In this document: in pieces, positions 1 to 8,830 of the stretch
How the letters are laid out: the number at the start of each line of letters is the position of its first letter
Numbering within the stretch: the stretch's first letter is position 1
Source of the DNA: O2-02-FULL-42-9 sp038043025
GTDB taxonomy: Bacteria; Pseudomonadota; Gammaproteobacteria; UBA12402
Reading direction: 5' to 3'
Length of the DNA: 44,441 bases
Assembly: GCA_038043025.1 (NCBI GenBank)
Contig: JBBTCW010000063.1
Coordinates: 1-44,441, forward strand
Position numbers and translations under genes: made by a program
Notes under the pieces: generated by a model
Databases searched by the model: none
What the model saw: the letters and a program-made list of their open reading frames with translations, nothing else
What the model was told of the DNA's origin: nothing

Positions 1-35
1 CGCCTAAATCGCTATTATGGGCGAGTTTTCACCAG

Positions 36-92
36 CCCACCTCTGAGCTGAGGATGAGATAAAGAATACCAGCTTACCTCTGAGCTGAGGAT
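36..92 (-). repeat. Two end fragments of the 108-bp palindromic repeat family
   Basis: The motif CCTCTGAGCTGAGG occurs at about 40-53 and again at 77-90, the second preceded by ACCAGCTTA. Both match the terminal 13-20 bp of the full elements near 35.5 and 43.1 kb. Read on the minus strand, a 36-38 bp end unit is followed by a second end, the same compound layout as at 43065-43115. Bases 1-210 hold no gene that I can see; the rest of the stretch is AT-rich leader for the metal transporter. Confidence 0.7.
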
Positions 93-210
93 TATAAGAT
101 CCTGATAATCATTTCGCTGAACTGCATCTATAGTCATCCGGACAATTATAAAATTGCATTTCCAACAACGTCAATAACCTGATAGACTTCATCTTTTACA
201 AAAAAATAAC

Positions 211-1467
211 ATGAGTCATATTATCAAACAACGATCATTTTATCGACGATTAAAACTGTTTTTAGCGGTCTTTGGTCCCGGCATGGTTGTGATGTTGGCT
301 GATACTGATGCCAGTAGCGTGATTACGGCTGCGCAAACCGGCGCCATCTGGCAATATCGCATGATCAACCTGCTACTGCTCTTAATTCCTATTCTGTATA
401 TTACCCAAGAACTCACCGTACGATTAGGCTTGGTCACTCGCTTAGGTCATGGCGAATTGATCAAAAAACATTTTGGAAAATTTTGGGCGTGGTTTTCAGT
501 CACGACATTATTGGTCTGTTGTGTCGGCGCTATCATCACTCAGTTTGTGGGTTTAGTTGGCGTTGGCATGTTATTTAATATCCCTGGCTGGATTATTGTA
601 TTATTAACCACGCTATTTTTAACGACTATTATTGTCACCGGCACCTATCACTCCGTTGAACGCTGTGCGATGGCCATTGGTTTATTTGAACTCGTTTTTT
701 TAGTCGTTGCGTATATGGTACATCCTTCGTGGCCAGCCATCATAAAAGGACTAACAAGCGCGCCCTTCACCAACCCAGATTATTTATATTTGATGGCTGC
801 AAATATAGGCGCCGTTATTATGCCTTGGATGATCTTCTATCAACAGTCAGCGATCGTCGACAAACAATTAACAAAAGAAGCGCTCTCATTAGCGCGCTGG
901 GATACTGCAATTGGCGCGGTCGTCACCCAAACGATAATGATCGCCATCGTTATTACCACCGCATCCACGATTGGCAAAACACATCCCGGCGAATCATTAA
1001 CCACCGTTCATCAAATCAGTGAAGCCTTAACACCTTCTTTAGGAAAAATAGCGGGCGAAATTTTATTTGCACTCGGCATGACGGGTGCATCACTCGTTGC
1101 GGCGATTGTCGTATCATTAACCGCCGCTTGGGCACTTGGCGAAATCACTGGTTATAAACATTCACTCGAACATAAACCGCGCGAAGCCCCATGGTTTTAT
1201 ATTATTTATTTTCTTACATTATTGGCTGGCGGGATGCTGGTTTTATCGGGAATTAATTTAGTTAACCTCAGTGTTGCCGTTGACGTGCTCAATGCGATAT
1301 TGCTGCCGATCGTTTTAGGCTTTTTATTTTTATTAGCGCTCACTGCTCTACCCAAACCCTTTAAACTCAATAAATATTATGCCATTCTTGTGGGCGTTGT
1401 TTTATCGGCGACATCGTTATTTGGTTTGATTGCCGGTGTTTGGGGAGGGATTCATGTGTTTTATTAA
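211..1467 (+). CDS. NRAMP-family divalent metal transporter (divergent binding motif)
   Basis: This 418-residue polytopic inner-membrane protein has about eleven hydrophobic segments and fits the NRAMP family (proton-coupled Mn2+/Fe2+ uptake). TM1 reads GPGMVVMLADTDASS: the family's DPGN metal-binding motif is replaced by D31-T32-D33. TM6 carries AVIMPWMIFYQQSA around residues 201-214, keeping a Met (M204) next to the Pro, although the usual MPH is MPW. These changes resemble NRAMP-related subgroups with altered ion preference, so the metal cannot be assigned. The start ATG has no strong Shine-Dalgarno sequence. The gene stands alone, with repeats upstream and a convergent gene downstream. 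Family membership is fairly certain; substrate is not. Confidence 0.85.
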   Translation: MSHIIKQRSFYRRLKLFLAVFGPGMVVMLADTDASSVITAAQTGAIWQYRMINLLLLLIPILYITQELTVRLGLVTRLGHGELIKKHFGKFWAWFSVTTLLVCCVGAIITQFVGLVGVGMLFNIPGWIIVLLTTLFLTTIIVTGTYHSVERCAMAIGLFELVFLVVAYMVHPSWPAIIKGLTSAPFTNPDYLYLMAANIGAVIMPWMIFYQQSAIVDKQLTKEALSLARWDTAIGAVVTQTIMIAIVITTASTIGKTHPGESLTTVHQISEALTPSLGKIAGEILFALGMTGASLVAAIVVSLTAAWALGEITGYKHSLEHKPREAPWFYIIYFLTLLAGGMLVLSGINLVNLSVAVDVLNAILLPIVLGFLFLLALTALPKPFKLNKYYAILVGVVLSATSLFGLIAGVWGGIHVFY

Positions 1468-1539
1468 GACCTTTTGGTCATGCCGTGCTATGAACGCGCG
1501 TCTCTGTCGTGGGACGACATACAGTAGATATACTTAAAA

Positions 1540-1561
1540 CGGGGAGATGGTTATCTCCCCG
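1540..1561 (-). terminator. Rho-independent terminator of the small secreted-protein gene
   Basis: CGGGGAGAT and ATCTCCCCG form a 9-bp GC-rich stem around a 4-base loop. On the minus strand the stem is followed by GTTTTAAG. It lies 27 bp after the stop of the minus-strand gene at 1588. No T-run follows on the plus strand, so it probably serves the minus strand. Confidence 0.65.
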
Positions 1562-1587
1562 AGTATTCCAAAAAGCTAATGAGTATT

Positions 1588-2043
1588 TTACGGTTTTAGG
1601 TTATAAACTCTGCAGCTGTAAAAGATGCTACCATCGCTTAACGTTTCACGCACAAGCTTAATACCCTGCGCAGGCCAGTTATCATTATCATTATCTGCTG
1701 CATTACACTCGTTAACGACCTGATAAATCGTGCTGCCTTCCTTCACAGAATTAAGCTCCACACCTATTAACCTTTTATCTCCATTTATCTGTGTTTGCAG
1801 CGTTGTTGGTTTATTATAACTTATCTGCGCAGACTGTTTACTGCTGGTACCATCAAAGCTGCTTAATAGGTAATTTAAATTAACCGTCTGCGGCACAGAA
1901 CCATCAGGTTTTTCACCTTGAGTCACATAGGTAACCGGCACATAGGTACCGGTATCCGTTGCGTTCGCCGCCAAGACACTACCCGATAAAAGAATCCCGG
2001 AAATAACACTCAGTGTACTGATCATTTTCATTTTCATTTTCAT
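1588..2043 (-). CDS. Small secreted protein of unknown function
   Basis: I do not recognise this 151-residue protein. It begins MKMKMKM, encoded by a 6-bp tandem repeat, followed by a typical signal peptide core (STLSVISGILLSGSVLA) with likely cleavage after VLA. The mature part is about 120 residues, polar, with two Cys (in NECNAAD and YSCRVYN) that could form a disulfide in the periplasm. An AAGAGGT Shine-Dalgarno sequence lies about 8 bases before the first ATG, so the longest start is preferred, although the in-frame ATGs at codons 3, 5 and 7 could also serve. A hairpin terminator follows. Export is well supported; function is unknown. Confidence 0.75.
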   Translation of the reverse strand: MKMKMKMISTLSVISGILLSGSVLAANATDTGTYVPVTYVTQGEKPDGSVPQTVNLNYLLSSFDGTSSKQSAQISYNKPTTLQTQINGDKRLIGVELNSVKEGSTIYQVVNECNAADNDNDNWPAQGIKLVRETLSDGSIFYSCRVYNLKP

Positions 2044-2183
2044 TGTTTCTTACCTCTTAAGTATATTATTTTCCCTAATTTTGATCAAACGAGAATTCCA
2101 TCTCAGACCATCATTTTACACAAATTTCATCATAAAATACACAACTCGACCAAAATCCTCCAGCAAAACTAAAATTCGTGTGG

Positions 2184-2927
2184 TTATTTTTTGCTCAGTC
2201 CTGGCGCCGTATAAACACGAGTTCCGAAACTCGCGTCATAACGATATCTACCCGGATGCAAATCACGCGGCAATAAAATCGATCCGAATCGTACGCGCAT
2301 CAATCGACTGATTTTTAATCCTTGCGACTCAAATAACCGTCGCACCTCACGGTTTTTGCCTTCGGTCAAAATCACTTTATACCAACGATTCGCGCCACGA
2401 CCACCGGCTAATTTGATCGATTTAAAATGCGCCATGCCTTCTTCTAATCGCACCCCTTTGGTTAACCGTTTAATCATTTCAGAGGTTACGTCGCCTAATA
2501 CGCGTACTTGATATTCACGTTCGATCTGTGAAGCCGGATGCATGAGATGATTAGCCAACTCACCATCATTCGTAAACAATAACAATCCTGAACTATTGAT
2601 ATCCAGTCGCCCAATCATAATCCAGCGACCTTTTTTAATCACCGGCAACGCTTCAAAAACTGTGCGACGTCCTTCAGGATCGCTGCGCGAACAAATTTCA
2701 CCTTCGGGTTTGTGATACAATAATATTTTAGTCGGCGTTACATGCGTTGAATGTTGCTTAATCAACTTATCATCGACATGAATTTTATCGCCTAACGATG
2801 CGCGATCGCCTAATTTTGCAGGCCGATCATTGAGCCGCACACGCCCCTCGTCAATCCATTTTTCAATTTCACGGCGCGAACCTAAGCCTAAATTGGCTAA
2901 TACTTTTTGTAGTTTTTCAGTTTTCAT
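2184..2927 (-). CDS. rluB: 23S rRNA pseudouridine synthase RluB-like
   Basis: A 247-residue RsuA/RluB/E/F-family enzyme. Residues 1-60 form an S4 RNA-binding domain (KVLANLGLGSRREIEKWIDE). The catalytic segment GRLDINSSGLLLFTNDGE contains the Asp that attacks the uracil ring, and RLFESQGLKISRLMRVRFG is the conserved C-terminal core motif. RluB modifies 23S rRNA near the peptidyl transferase centre (U2605 in E. coli). It is shorter than E. coli RluB because the basic C-terminal tail is missing. The start overlaps the scpB stop as ATGA, so it is translationally coupled as the last gene of trpS-scpA-scpB-rluB. RluB rather than RluE/F is chosen from the scpB neighbourhood. Confidence 0.9.
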   Translation of the reverse strand: MKTEKLQKVLANLGLGSRREIEKWIDEGRVRLNDRPAKLGDRASLGDKIHVDDKLIKQHSTHVTPTKILLYHKPEGEICSRSDPEGRRTVFEALPVIKKGRWIMIGRLDINSSGLLLFTNDGELANHLMHPASQIEREYQVRVLGDVTSEMIKRLTKGVRLEEGMAHFKSIKLAGGRGANRWYKVILTEGKNREVRRLFESQGLKISRLMRVRFGSILLPRDLHPGRYRYDASFGTRVYTAPGLSKK

Positions 2928-3589
2928 GCCGATTCTTCAATATCTGCCGAGCTATCCAACTCCTCTGACACTAACTCAGCCGCTTCCACTTCCACATTGG
3001 CCGCGGCTTCTTGCAAATCTTCCAAGGTTAACTGCTTTCTCAAACTATCTTCGAGTTGATCCAGCGCTTGAATTTCAGGCAACGACGGCAATTCGCTTAA
3101 ACTCTTTAACCCAAAATCATCTAAGAATTTTTTGGTTGTGCCATATAACCCCGGCTTGCCCGGCACATCTCTAAATCCAATCACATGAATCCAATCTCGT
3201 TCCATTAACGTACGAGTAATGTTCGTGCTCACCACCACGCCACGCACGTCACTGATTTCTGCGCGCGTAATCGGTTGGCGATACGCAATCAATGCCAACG
3301 TCTCTAAAAAGGCTCGCGAATAACGCGCGGGCTTTTCTTCCCAGAGCTTTTGAATCCACTCAGAAAATTCCGCTTTCACTTGAAACTGAAACCCGCTGGC
3401 TAATTCTTTTAATTCTATACCTCGATCGGCATAGTCCTCCATTAATGTCGTTAATGCCTGACGAATCGCTTGTTTTTCGGGACATTGATTCTGTTCAAAT
3501 AAATTCGCCAAATCATTAATCGACAACGGTCGATCCGCTGCAAATAAAGAACCTTCTAAGATACGACACAGCTGTTTGTTATCACTCAT
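2924..3589 (-). CDS. scpB: Segregation and condensation protein B
   Basis: A 221-residue ScpB: two winged-helix domains, with the hallmark LETLALIAYRQPITRAEISDVRGV near residues 93-115 and a GRP/GLYGTT segment (DVPGKPGLYGTTKKFLDDFGL) at about 140-160. ScpB dimers bind the ScpA linker within the SMC-ScpAB condensin complex on the nucleoid. The C-terminal tail (last 40 residues) is acidic and low complexity. The gene overlaps scpA upstream by 8 bases and rluB downstream by 4. No smc gene is in the window. Confidence 0.94.
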   Translation of the reverse strand: MSDNKQLCRILEGSLFAADRPLSINDLANLFEQNQCPEKQAIRQALTTLMEDYADRGIELKELASGFQFQVKAEFSEWIQKLWEEKPARYSRAFLETLALIAYRQPITRAEISDVRGVVVSTNITRTLMERDWIHVIGFRDVPGKPGLYGTTKKFLDDFGLKSLSELPSLPEIQALDQLEDSLRKQLTLEDLQEAAANVEVEAAELVSEELDSSADIEESA

Positions 3590-4400
3590 GCACCACCGCC
3601 CTCAAATGAATCGGAGCAAACGGATGTGATTGCACAATTTCAATCACCGAACCCCGTATTAACTCCAAAATTGCAATAAATGTCACTACGACTCCCATAC
3701 GCCCTTCACTGATATTAAAAAATATTGAAAAAGGCACAAATTTACTTCCGCCCAACGCACTAACAATAATCGACATGCGCTCACGAATGGATAATGTTTC
3801 ACGTTCTACGTGATGCGATGTATTTAACTTTGCGCGCTCTAACACGTCCGCAAATGCCATCATTAATTCTTTCAACTCCACCGCGGGCAATGGCTTTTCA
3901 ACCGACATCGGCGGCGTTTCTGCTTTCGCCACAAAGGTATCACGGCCACGTCGCGGCAAGACATCAATATTTTCTGATGCTGTTTTGTAACGCTGATATT
4001 CTTGCAATCGTCTCACTAATTCCGCACGCGGATCTTCTTCGTCCGTCTCTTCAAGCGGTCTGGGCAGCAATAGGCGGGATTTAATTTCAGCTAACATCGC
4101 TGCCATCAATAAATATTCAGCCGCCAATTCCAAATTCAAGACTTGCATCAATTCAATATATTGCATGTATTGCCGTGTAATATCTGCAACCGGCAAATTT
4201 AATACATCAAAGTTATGTTTTCGGATCAAATAAAGCAACAGATCCAACGGCCCTTCAAACGCTTCTAAAAAAATCTTGAGCGCTTCGGGTGGAATATATA
4301 AATCATCCGGTAATTTTTCAAATAACTGTCCATTGACAAAAATACCACCGGCTTCCTGATCAATGATCATCTCTTGTGTATCAATCGCTTCTTCCGTCAC
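3582..4400 (-). CDS. scpA: Segregation and condensation protein A (kleisin)
   Basis: A 272-residue ScpA kleisin. The N-terminal FEGPLDLLLYLIRKHNFDVLN and DITRQYMQYIELM are diagnostic for the SMC-neck-binding helices, followed by LEEDPRAEL-like linker residues (ETDEEDPRAELVRRLQEYQRYK) and a C-terminal winged helix (VVTFIAILELIRGSVIEIVQ) that contacts the SMC head. The start is GTG, overlapping the trpS stop as GTGA, which indicates coupling. A 40-residue extension precedes the conserved core. It acts with ScpB in chromosome organisation. Confidence 0.93.
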   Translation of the reverse strand: MTEEAIDTQEMIIDQEAGGIFVNGQLFEKLPDDLYIPPEALKIFLEAFEGPLDLLLYLIRKHNFDVLNLPVADITRQYMQYIELMQVLNLELAAEYLLMAAMLAEIKSRLLLPRPLEETDEEDPRAELVRRLQEYQRYKTASENIDVLPRRGRDTFVAKAETPPMSVEKPLPAVELKELMMAFADVLERAKLNTSHHVERETLSIRERMSIIVSALGGSKFVPFSIFFNISEGRMGVVVTFIAILELIRGSVIEIVQSHPFAPIHLRAVVHE

Positions 4401-5437
4401 TTTACATATCCTGTTATGCCCATCGCCTCACGCACTTCACACATTGTCTTTTCGGCCACTGCCCGAGCTGCTTCACATCCCTTCTCTATAATACTATGCA
4501 CAAGCGCGGGGTTTTGTTCAAATTCTAAAACGCGTTCACAAATCGGCGCTTGCTCCTGCAATACCTTGTCAATCAAAGCCCGTTTACATTCTATGCACCC
4601 AATTCCGGCACTACGACAACCTTTTTGTACCCACTCTTTAACACTATCATCTGAGTAAACTTTATGCAACGGCCAAACCGGACATTTTTCAGGATCGCCA
4701 GGATCCGCGCGCTTAACTCGAGCTGGATCAGTCGGCATGATAAGCAATTTTTTTTCAACTGATTTAGAATCTTCACGCAATCCAATCGTATTATGATATG
4801 ATTTGGACATTTTTCGACCATCCAAGCCAGGAAAAATCGGACATTTCGTCAACATAACCTCGGGTTCTGGCAAAATGATATGAATATGCTCTTCTGGCGA
4901 ACGTTTCTGCGTTCGGTCAACGCGACCATAAAGATAATTGAAGCGCCTGGCAATCTCACGGACCAACTCAACATGCGGCACTTGATCGGCTCCTACGGGT
5001 ACCCTACTGGCTTTATACATCAAAATATCAGCGGCTTGTAATACTGGGTAACCCAAAAATCCATAGGTCGATAGATCCCTATCTTTCAGCTGCTGCTGTT
5101 GATCCTTATAGGTTGGCACACGCTCCAACCAGCCAAGCGGTGTAATCATGGAAAGCAGCAGATGCAACTCGGCATGCAGGGGCACTTGCGACTGAATAAA
5201 AATATTGGCTCGCTTTGGATCGATCCCCACTGCTAGCCAGTCAACGATCATATCAAAGGTATATTGCGGAATATGATAAGGATGCTCATAATCCGTCGTC
5301 AGCGCGTGCCAGTCTGCAGCAAAGAAAAAACAATCATATTGTTGCTGTAATTCTAACCAATTCTTCAGAACACCGTGATAATGCCCCAAATGCAGTTCAC
5401 CCGTCGTGCGCATCCCCGATAAAATACGTGAAGCCAT
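4397..5437 (-). CDS. trpS: Tryptophanyl-tRNA synthetase
   Basis: A 346-residue class I synthetase that charges tRNA-Trp in the cytoplasm. The ATP-binding HIGH motif appears as HLGHYHG (residues 17-23) after SGMRTTGE, and the KMSKS loop is intact in GRKMSKSYHNTI. The central DQVPHVELVREIARRFN is typical of bacterial TrpRS of the Pseudomonas/Legionella type. An AGAGGAAA Shine-Dalgarno sequence precedes the ATG. This is the first gene of the four-gene minus-strand operon and diverges from the Sua5-like gene. No leader peptide or attenuator was seen in the 101-bp gap upstream. Confidence 0.95.
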   Translation of the reverse strand: MASRILSGMRTTGELHLGHYHGVLKNWLELQQQYDCFFFAADWHALTTDYEHPYHIPQYTFDMIVDWLAVGIDPKRANIFIQSQVPLHAELHLLLSMITPLGWLERVPTYKDQQQQLKDRDLSTYGFLGYPVLQAADILMYKASRVPVGADQVPHVELVREIARRFNYLYGRVDRTQKRSPEEHIHIILPEPEVMLTKCPIFPGLDGRKMSKSYHNTIGLREDSKSVEKKLLIMPTDPARVKRADPGDPEKCPVWPLHKVYSDDSVKEWVQKGCRSAGIGCIECKRALIDKVLQEQAPICERVLEFEQNPALVHSIIEKGCEAARAVAEKTMCEVREAMGITGYVK

Positions 5438-5538
5438 GCTAAATTTCCTCTAAATGTCCAACAGATGTTGAAGCTCTTACTTTCTCTCCCATACTACCAT
5501 ATAATGCACGCTCATTTAAAACCATTGAAAAAAACAAG

Positions 5539-6501
5539 ATGAACACAATAGCAAATTTCTCTATAAACATCGACGAAGCTGTACAACTTCTTAAGTCTGG
5601 CAACGTGGTCGCCATTCCCACTGAAACCGTCTATGGACTCGCTGCAGATGCGAGTAATCCTGATGCCGTTCTGAAAATTTTCGAGCTCAAAAAACGACCC
5701 AAAAATCACCCCTTGATCGTACATATAGCGAACACCGATCAGATTAAATATTGGGCGACTGATATTCCGGATGCCGCTTATCAACTGACCAACGTTTTTT
5801 GGCCAGGGCCATTAACAATCGTACTGAAAAAAGCACCGCAAATTGATTCAACTGTAACGGGCGGACAAGACACCATCGCCTTACGCTCTCCCCGTCATCC
5901 TATCACACAAGAAATTCTGAAAAAATTTAACGGCGGTTTAGCGGCGCCTTCCGCGAATCGATTTGGCTCTATCAGCCCCACCACCGCCCAACATGTGCAT
6001 ACCACCTTTGGAAACACACTGCCGATCATCGACGGTGGCGCTTGCATCGTTGGCATTGAATCAACGATCGTTGATTTAAGTTCGAATACACCGCGCATTT
6101 TACGACCCGGCATGATTACAGCAGAACAAATCAGCGCACTATTAAATCAAGACATACAACCGTCGCAACATGCATTCGCTCCACGAGTCCCTGGCATGCT
6201 CTCCTCACATTATGCGCCAAAAACGCCCACCCTTCTTGTGGCGCCCGAGAAACTCCTCGAAACCATTCGTCATAAGACATGCGTCGTATTCGCACAACAA
6301 CCACAGCCCAAAAACACCGACAATTGCCGTTGGATTCACATGCCTGAGCACGCAACCGCATACGCACAAGCACTTTATCATCAAATGCATACGGCCGATG
6401 CATTACACTACGATTATATTATCATTGAAGACGTGCCAAATTCGCCTGAATGGACAGCGATTCACGATCGATTACAGAAAGCGGCTCACACAATATTGTA
6501 A
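5539..6501 (+). CDS. Sua5-type threonylcarbamoyl-AMP synthase
   Basis: A 320-residue Sua5/YrdC/YciO protein. The N-terminal ~200 residues are the YrdC fold (AIPTETVYGLAADA at 26-39; KIFELKKRPKNHPLIVHI; FWPGPLTIVLKK; SPRHPITQEILKKFNG), which makes threonylcarbamoyl-AMP from Thr, bicarbonate and ATP for t6A37 in tRNA. The LRPGMI and PGMLSSHYAPKTP segments lead into a C-terminal Sua5 domain of about 100 residues. This is therefore the long TsaC2/Sua5 form rather than the short TsaC. Upstream ribosome-binding signals are weak (AAAAACAAG). It is divergent from trpS. Confidence 0.9.
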   Translation: MNTIANFSINIDEAVQLLKSGNVVAIPTETVYGLAADASNPDAVLKIFELKKRPKNHPLIVHIANTDQIKYWATDIPDAAYQLTNVFWPGPLTIVLKKAPQIDSTVTGGQDTIALRSPRHPITQEILKKFNGGLAAPSANRFGSISPTTAQHVHTTFGNTLPIIDGGACIVGIESTIVDLSSNTPRILRPGMITAEQISALLNQDIQPSQHAFAPRVPGMLSSHYAPKTPTLLVAPEKLLETIRHKTCVVFAQQPQPKNTDNCRWIHMPEHATAYAQALYHQMHTADALHYDYIIIEDVPNSPEWTAIHDRLQKAAHTIL

Positions 6502-6548
6502 ATCATCCTGCATCCCTTTATAATGATTTTTTATCTTAAGGAAAAAAC

Positions 6549-7235
6549 ATGACACGGATAGTTCGCACACTGATCGCAACCCTCTTGATCTGTTTCAGTC
6601 TTAACACAATGGCTGTCACAACAACCGACACGCCCAGCGCACCAACCTATTATTCAAAGTATTTCAGCTTTATATTAGGCACGAGCAACATTTCAAGAAT
6701 TGCTAAACGCGATAACGATGGAAACTTCGTTTATAAACACACCGAAAATTTCCCGATTAATGGTGGTTTGGCATTTGGCTATTATTTTAATCCTAACTGG
6801 CATGCAGAAATTTCTGGCTTATACATAGACGCGGATTCGGATCGATTCAACGTCAATGACGTCAGCCCAGCCGGCTTAAGTGGCGGCGTCACATTTTTTA
6901 CAACCATGCTCACTGGCGTATATGAGCTACGACAATATTTTGACACGCTGGTGCCCTTTGCCGGTATGGGTGTCGGCGCCACACAAGTCATAGAAAGCGT
7001 TAAAACAAGGTCTAATTATAGCCTCAAGGGAAACCAAATTACACCCGCCGCGCAAGGTATCATTGGCATCGATTATCATGCCGACACACAACTCACTGTT
7101 TCTGTTAGCTACCACATATTAATGACCGGCAACGTGAATTTAGATTTAAAAGACGCCAACACCGTCGTACATACTTTGCCTAATCATTATACGGTTCAGA
7201 TGTATCATTTGACATTTACCTATCACTTTGATTGA
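6549..7235 (+). CDS. OmpW-like outer membrane beta-barrel protein
   Basis: A 228-residue outer membrane protein with a cleavable signal peptide (about residues 1-22, ending NTMA). The mature part shows alternating amphipathic strands with aromatic girdles (GLAFGYYFNPNWHAEISGLY, TMLTGVYELRQYFDTLVPFAG, VSVSYHILMTG), and the last strand YHLTFTYHF ends close to the C-terminal aromatic needed for BAM recognition. The GYYFNPNWHAE and PFAGMGVG segments are like OmpW/small porin families. AAGGAA lies 6 bases before the ATG. The 3' end overlaps the convergent BtuF-like gene by 13 bp. The solute or ligand is unknown. Confidence 0.75.
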   Translation: MTRIVRTLIATLLICFSLNTMAVTTTDTPSAPTYYSKYFSFILGTSNISRIAKRDNDGNFVYKHTENFPINGGLAFGYYFNPNWHAEISGLYIDADSDRFNVNDVSPAGLSGGVTFFTTMLTGVYELRQYFDTLVPFAGMGVGATQVIESVKTRSNYSLKGNQITPAAQGIIGIDYHADTQLTVSVSYHILMTGNVNLDLKDANTVVHTLPNHYTVQMYHLTFTYHFD

Positions 7236-8095
7236 CGCGCTTCTTGAATATCCTGACATATTGCCTGAATCCCTTTTATCATTCTGGGTCCATAGCGTTC
7301 AACCCAATCAGCATTGACCACATAAATGTGATGATGCTTCACCGCCGTTAATTCGGAATACTGCGTCCATTGTTTCACCCAATCCGACGGCTCTTGTGTT
7401 TGATTGCTTAATAAAATTAATTGAGGATCGGCTTGCAACACGCTCGATACACTGACCGCCGGAGCTAACCCCATGGTTTGATCGAAAATATTACGCCCAC
7501 CGCAGAGTTGAATAACTTGTCCCACAGACGTATGACGATTTAATGTCATCAATGGATATTCTGAAATTTGATAAAACACTGAAACCGGTTTGCGGCGCGC
7601 ATATTTTTTATATAAGCGTTGATAGTTGTCATTAAATATTTTCGCTTGTTTTTGAGCAACTGATCCCGTTCCCGCCAAGCGCCCCATATCCAACATCACT
7701 TTCGTCACATCCAAAATTTTATCAAATTTAGCCACATAAATTGGAATATGAAACTGTTTTAATCGATCCAAGCCAATAACCATATTCCCCGCCTGCCACA
7801 CGATAATTAAATCCGGCTGTAATTTTAAAAGAGACTCAATATCAATATCGTGATAACTCGACAGAATGGGTAATTTCTTTGCCGCAAGAGGAAAATCACT
7901 AAACGCGGAAACGCCAATAATATATTTCCCGGCTCCCGCTGCAAATGCAATTTCAGTGAGATTGGGCGCCAGGGTCACAATCTTTCTGGCGGGTGTTTTA
8001 AGTTCAATGCGCTGCCCGCCACTATCCACTGCCACATAGGCCGCAGATGCATAAAGCGAAAAAGAAAATAAAAGTCCAAACAGCAACGCTCGCAT
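7223..8095 (-). CDS. btuF: BtuF-like periplasmic cobalamin/siderophore-binding protein
   Basis: A 290-residue class III substrate-binding protein with a signal peptide (MRALLFGLLFSFSLYASAA). The binding-fold signatures are IVTLAPNLTEIAFAAGAG, IIGVSAFSDFPLAAKKLP, LLKLQPDLIIVW and HHIYVVNADWVERYGPR. They match BtuF-type vitamin B12-binding proteins, although haem- or siderophore-binding relatives look alike. I chose the ATG at 8095 because it forms TAATG with the ampE stop and puts a normal signal peptide first; the longer frame to 8131 adds 12 residues inside ampE. No BtuCD permease or ATPase is in the window. Confidence 0.8.
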   Translation of the reverse strand: MRALLFGLLFSFSLYASAAYVAVDSGGQRIELKTPARKIVTLAPNLTEIAFAAGAGKYIIGVSAFSDFPLAAKKLPILSSYHDIDIESLLKLQPDLIIVWQAGNMVIGLDRLKQFHIPIYVAKFDKILDVTKVMLDMGRLAGTGSVAQKQAKIFNDNYQRLYKKYARRKPVSVFYQISEYPLMTLNRHTSVGQVIQLCGGRNIFDQTMGLAPAVSVSSVLQADPQLILLSNQTQEPSDWVKQWTQYSELTAVKHHHIYVVNADWVERYGPRMIKGIQAICQDIQEARQSK

Positions 8096-8787
8096 TAGAA
8101 TAAAACGATAATAACAATCAATGTCAACCATGCTAACAACGAACGATCGATTAATTTCAATGTATCATGTATCACATGATCAACATTCGCATCAATGGAT
8201 GCAGCCGCCGACTCTATTAATAGCTGTTCATTATCATTCAACCCGCTAAATAAATATTTCATCACACACGCCATCACACTTTTAAAATGACTCACGATCG
8301 CATAACTGACAGCCTCTAATCGTGCCGGTACCCATTCTAAGATCAATTGAAACAGCTCTGCAAGCGAATAGTTGGGCACCAGCAAACTATTGACGCGATA
8401 CAACACTGCGCCAGCGGGACCACAAACCATAAACCAAAATAACACTGAAAATATATTCCGGTGGGCTTGCACCACAATATTTTCCACCCCCTCACTATGC
8501 GCTGCACTCGGAAACGAACCCAAACAATAAAATAAAACAAAAACAGCAAAAACCAAACCGAGCAAACCCGAAAAAGCAGAAGTAAATACCACATAAAAAA
8601 ACGCAACCGCAAGCGTTATCGGCAATAATAAAATTAACAAGCCCACCCAAACCGGCCATGACCTCGTTTTAAGCCATGATGTCATCACTTCTATATACTT
8701 CTCCAGCAACGCATAAGATCTGAGCTGACTCGCCAAGCTTGTCCAACGTTCAATCGATAACCCAATCAAAATGGCAACAAAATACAT
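8095..8787 (-). CDS. ampE: AmpE-like inner membrane protein
   Basis: A 230-residue membrane protein of the AmpE/CobD-like family. It starts MYFVAILIGLSIERW, has hydrophobic segments near residues 45-100 and 125-150, and a C-terminal segment SLLAWLTLIVIIVLF. AmpE is encoded after ampD in many gammaproteobacteria and is linked to beta-lactamase induction, although its biochemical role is unclear. The start at 8787 is preferred over the ATG at 8799 because GGAGG sits 5 bases before it. It follows ampD by about 40 bp and is coupled to the downstream BtuF-like gene through TAATG. Confidence 0.82.
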   Translation of the reverse strand: MYFVAILIGLSIERWTSLASQLRSYALLEKYIEVMTSWLKTRSWPVWVGLLILLLPITLAVAFFYVVFTSAFSGLLGLVFAVFVLFYCLGSFPSAAHSEGVENIVVQAHRNIFSVLFWFMVCGPAGAVLYRVNSLLVPNYSLAELFQLILEWVPARLEAVSYAIVSHFKSVMACVMKYLFSGLNDNEQLLIESAAASIDANVDHVIHDTLKLIDRSLLAWLTLIVIIVLF

Positions 8788-8830
8788 AACATCCTCCATT
8801 AGGGTTTTTAATCATAAACTCTGTCGCCAA

